Source: Alphaproteobacteria bacterium (GTDB taxonomy: Bacteria; Pseudomonadota; Alphaproteobacteria; Rhizobiales; Rhizobiaceae). Taken from it: a stretch of 7,114 bases of DNA. Positions 5,625 through 7,114 of the stretch are shown here, one piece after another. Every line of letters starts with the position of its first letter. Positions within the stretch are counted from its first letter, which is position 1. A model generated the notes under the pieces. That model did not search any database and was not told the DNA's origin. It worked only from the letters and a program-made list of their open reading frames with translations. The stretch is from positions 1-7,114 of the forward strand of contig JAFKFE010000250.1 of NCBI GenBank assembly GCA_017308345.1. The letters are read 5' to 3'. Made by a program: the position numbers and the translations under genes.

Positions 5625-6242
5625 CTAATCGATGCGATAGCGGATTTCCGACCTCAGGAAGGGCAGCAAATCCATTTCAAACCAGGGATTCTTCTTCAGC
5701 CAGCCGGTGTTTCGCCAGGACGGATGCGGCAGCGGCAGCACTTTTGGGCCGGTCGGCGCGTCCCAGATCGCACGCCAGTTTCTCACTGTGTCCGTCAAGG
5801 ATGCCGCTCGCGTCGTGCCCATATGCCAGGCCTGAGCATAGCCGCCTATGGTCAGGACCAGGTTGATCTGCGGCATCAGCGCCATCAATCGCGCGCGCCA
5901 GGCCGGCGCGCATTCGCGGCGCGGCGGCAAGTCACTTCCCTTGGCGTCCTGCCCAGGGAAGCAGAAACCCATGGGAACGATGGCAAATTTTGCGGTGTCG
6001 TAGAACTCTTCGCTGCTGACGCCGAGCCAGTTCCTCAGCCGATCGCCCGAGGCGTCGGTGAACGGCATGCCCGACAAATGCACCTTGGTGCCCGGCGCTT
6101 GGCCGGCAAGCAGGATACGCGCGGTGGAGGACGGCCGCAGGACCGGCCGTGGTTCATGCGGCAGGGGCCGGCCGAGCGGCTGGTCCACGCAGATACGGCA
6201 GGCTCTCACTCTCCTGGTGAGGCGCTCCAGCGTTTCTCTCAT
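5625..6242 (-). CDS. Uracil-DNA glycosylase family protein with likely Fe-S cluster
   Basis: Base-excision repair enzyme of the uracil-DNA glycosylase superfamily, 205 residues from the chosen start. Seen: MRETLERLTRRVRACRIC start with C15 and C18, then C94 (MGFCFPG) and C111 (RRECAPAW). This is the four-cysteine layout that holds a 4Fe-4S cluster in family 4 enzymes. Motif A is GQAPG (47-51) followed by SGMPFTDASGDRL (57-69), and motif B is LPHPSW (171-176). Family 4 normally has GEAPG, so the Glu is Gln here, while the DASG resembles family 5; its exact specificity is open. I prefer the ATG at 6242, which begins at the usual family N-terminus and leaves 31 bases after the upstream gene. The ATG at 6311 adds 23 unconserved residues and overlaps that gene; neither start has a clear ribosome site. 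Confidence 0.88.
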   Translation of the reverse strand: MRETLERLTRRVRACRICVDQPLGRPLPHEPRPVLRPSSTARILLAGQAPGTKVHLSGMPFTDASGDRLRNWLGVSSEEFYDTAKFAIVPMGFCFPGQDAKGSDLPPRRECAPAWRARLMALMPQINLVLTIGGYAQAWHMGTTRAASLTDTVRNWRAIWDAPTGPKVLPLPHPSWRNTGWLKKNPWFEMDLLPFLRSEIRYRID

Positions 6243-6273
6243 ATCGGGCGGCGGATTATCCAATTGCCGTCGC

Positions 6274-6885
6274 TCAAGCCGCGGCACTCGGCCGGCTTGT
6301 GAGCGCCGCATACCAGCGCAACACGTTCATGCACTCCTCCGGCACCTTGATGCGGGCCGGCTTCATGAAATCGATGGCGATCATTCCGGTGATATCGGCA
6401 ACCGAATAGGCATCGCCGGCGGCGAATTCCCGCTCCGCCAGTTCATTGTCGAGCAGGTGCAGGAATTCGATCGCCTTCGGCTTGTTGGCCTCCCCCCATT
6501 CCGGGATTTGCGGCACTTCCCACTCCTTCATCGCTGGATGGATATGCCGGAACGCCGCGGCGACACTGGCCAAAAGGTTCAGTTCCATGCGTCGTTGCCA
6601 CATCTCGACCTTTGCCTTGCCCAGCGCGCCCTTGCCGAACAGCGCGGGCTCGGGATGCAACTCCTCGAAATAGCGGCAAATGGCGATCGATTCGGTGATG
6701 ACGGTGCCGTCATCGAGCTCGAGAACCGGCAGCCGCCGCAGCGGATTGCGCCCAGCCACCTGCTCGCCGCGATGCTCCATCGCGCCCATGTCCACAGGCA
6801 CCAGCGGGACCGTCAGCCCCTTCTCCGCGAGGAAGACGCGCACGCGTCGGGGATTGGGCGCACGGCCGCCATCGAACAGCTTCAT
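6274..6885 (-). CDS. Glutathione S-transferase family protein
   Basis: Cytosolic GST-fold protein of 203 residues that would conjugate or reduce substrates with glutathione. Seen: thioredoxin-like N-terminal domain starting MKLFDGGRAPNPRRVRVFLA, the cis-proline P53 in RRLPVLELDDG (50-60), the glutathione-binding ES pair at 65-66 in TESIAICRYFEE, and an all-helical C-terminal domain with the folding motif SVAD (161-164) in FAAGDAYSVADITG. The position where many GSTs have the catalytic Ser, Cys or Tyr reads GGRAPN, so no obvious catalytic residue is seen; this may be a Ser-less subgroup. The ATG at 6885 with GGGAGG 5 bases upstream is clearly the start; the open frame running to 6945 is spurious. 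It is followed by the glycosylase on the same strand, so they are probably co-transcribed. Confidence 0.93.
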   Translation of the reverse strand: MKLFDGGRAPNPRRVRVFLAEKGLTVPLVPVDMGAMEHRGEQVAGRNPLRRLPVLELDDGTVITESIAICRYFEELHPEPALFGKGALGKAKVEMWQRRMELNLLASVAAAFRHIHPAMKEWEVPQIPEWGEANKPKAIEFLHLLDNELAEREFAAGDAYSVADITGMIAIDFMKPARIKVPEECMNVLRWYAALTSRPSAAA

Positions 6886-6890
6886 TCCAT

Positions 6891-6896
6891 CCTCCC
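6891..6896 (-). promoter_or_regulatory. Ribosome binding site that fixes the GST start
   Basis: On the minus strand GGGAGG lies 5 bases before the ATG at 6885. It rules out the longer reading from 6945, which would place this site inside the coding sequence. Confidence 0.75.
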
Positions 6897-6924
6897 GATT
6901 TACCGTCCTTCTTGGCCGATCATA

Positions 6925-6940
6925 GGGCGCGGCTCCGCCC
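6925..6940 (-). terminator. Inverted repeat just after the nuclease stop
   Basis: GGGCG and CGCCC form a 5-bp GC stem with a six-base loop, starting one base after the nuclease stop codon on the minus strand. No T-run follows, so it may be a weak terminator, a 3' stabilising stem or chance. It lies in the 56-base gap before the GST gene, where I see no convincing promoter. Confidence 0.3.
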
Positions 6941-6941
6941 T

Positions 6942-7114
6942 TCACCAGAAACGAAAAAATTCGCGCACCGCGTCACCGAACGAGGCCAGCGTGCCATGCT
7001 TTCGCTCGACCGGCGCGTCGTGATGGCTGTCGCGCCAGTCCTGCGGCTCTTCGAAGCTGCCCGCCCAGATGCCGGCCTTGGCCGCCCTCGCCATGGCTTC
7101 CTCGGTCTCGAAAT
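6942..7114 (-). CDS. Thermonuclease (staphylococcal nuclease-like) family protein, C-terminal part (5' end outside window)
   Basis: The last 56 codons of a minus-strand gene cut by the right edge, too short to stand out but with a readable family signature. Reading from 7112, the residues FETEEAMARAAKAGIWAGSF are followed by EEPQDWRDSH. The pattern of an alanine-rich helix, then GIWAGSF and a P-x-x-WR, is the usual end of the staphylococcal-nuclease (SNase) domain. This is followed by a 26-residue tail rich in charged and Phe residues, ending REFFRFW. Such proteins are usually secreted, calcium-dependent phosphodiesterases, but the catalytic Arg and Glu residues and any signal peptide lie outside the window, so activity cannot be judged. 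It reads in the same direction as the GST gene, 56 bases upstream of it. Confidence 0.75.
   Translation of the reverse strand, partial: FETEEAMARAAKAGIWAGSFEEPQDWRDSHHDAPVERKHGTLASFGDAVREFFRFW

Noticed and set aside
6058..7023. A 321-codon plus-strand frame across the glycosylase, GST and nuclease end.
   Set aside because: It runs opposite three recognised minus-strand genes and their start signals, and no family resemblance is seen.

Overview
The window reads as a stretch of chromosome from a high-GC alphaproteobacterium of the Rhizobiales, most likely Mesorhizobium or a close relative. This is an inference from the codon bias, from an HisJ/HisQ/HisM-type amino-acid ABC transporter, and from protein sequences typical of that order. 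I see no mobile element, CRISPR array, tRNA, rRNA or long repeat. Nearly all of the sequence is coding, and no stretch over 300 bases lacks a gene.

Left part (1-2135, + strand): the 3' end of an ABC transporter operon for a polar, probably basic, amino acid. A substrate-binding protein cut by the left edge is followed by two permeases whose genes overlap at ATGA. A strong 11-bp hairpin separates the binding-protein gene from the permeases and may set their relative expression. The ATPase gene is not in the window and is probably upstream.

Middle (2184-5004, + strand): a candidate sigma-70 promoter precedes a tightly packed set of genes. These are a 3-hydroxyisobutyrate-dehydrogenase-family oxidoreductase, an AlkD-like DNA alkylation repair HEAT-repeat protein 8 nt after it, and a GNAT acetyltransferase that overlaps the AlkD gene by 41 nt. 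After a 64-nt gap comes a small secreted DUF3299 protein.

Right part (5026-7114, - strand): reading leftwards from the right edge, the C-terminus of a staphylococcal-nuclease-like (thermonuclease) protein, a glutathione S-transferase, a uracil-DNA glycosylase with four cysteines placed to hold an Fe-S cluster, an intrinsic terminator, and an Lrp/AsnC regulator with its own candidate promoter. The regulator converges on the DUF3299 gene with 21 nt between stop codons.

Taken together this looks like ordinary core or lightly accessory chromosome: nutrient uptake, redox metabolism and two separate base-damage repair enzymes. I found no convincing undescribed system. The points most worth a second look are the intra-operon hairpin in the transporter, the variant active-site motif of the glycosylase, the orphan DUF3299 gene, and the terminator/promoter/dyad arrangement in front of the Lrp-type gene.
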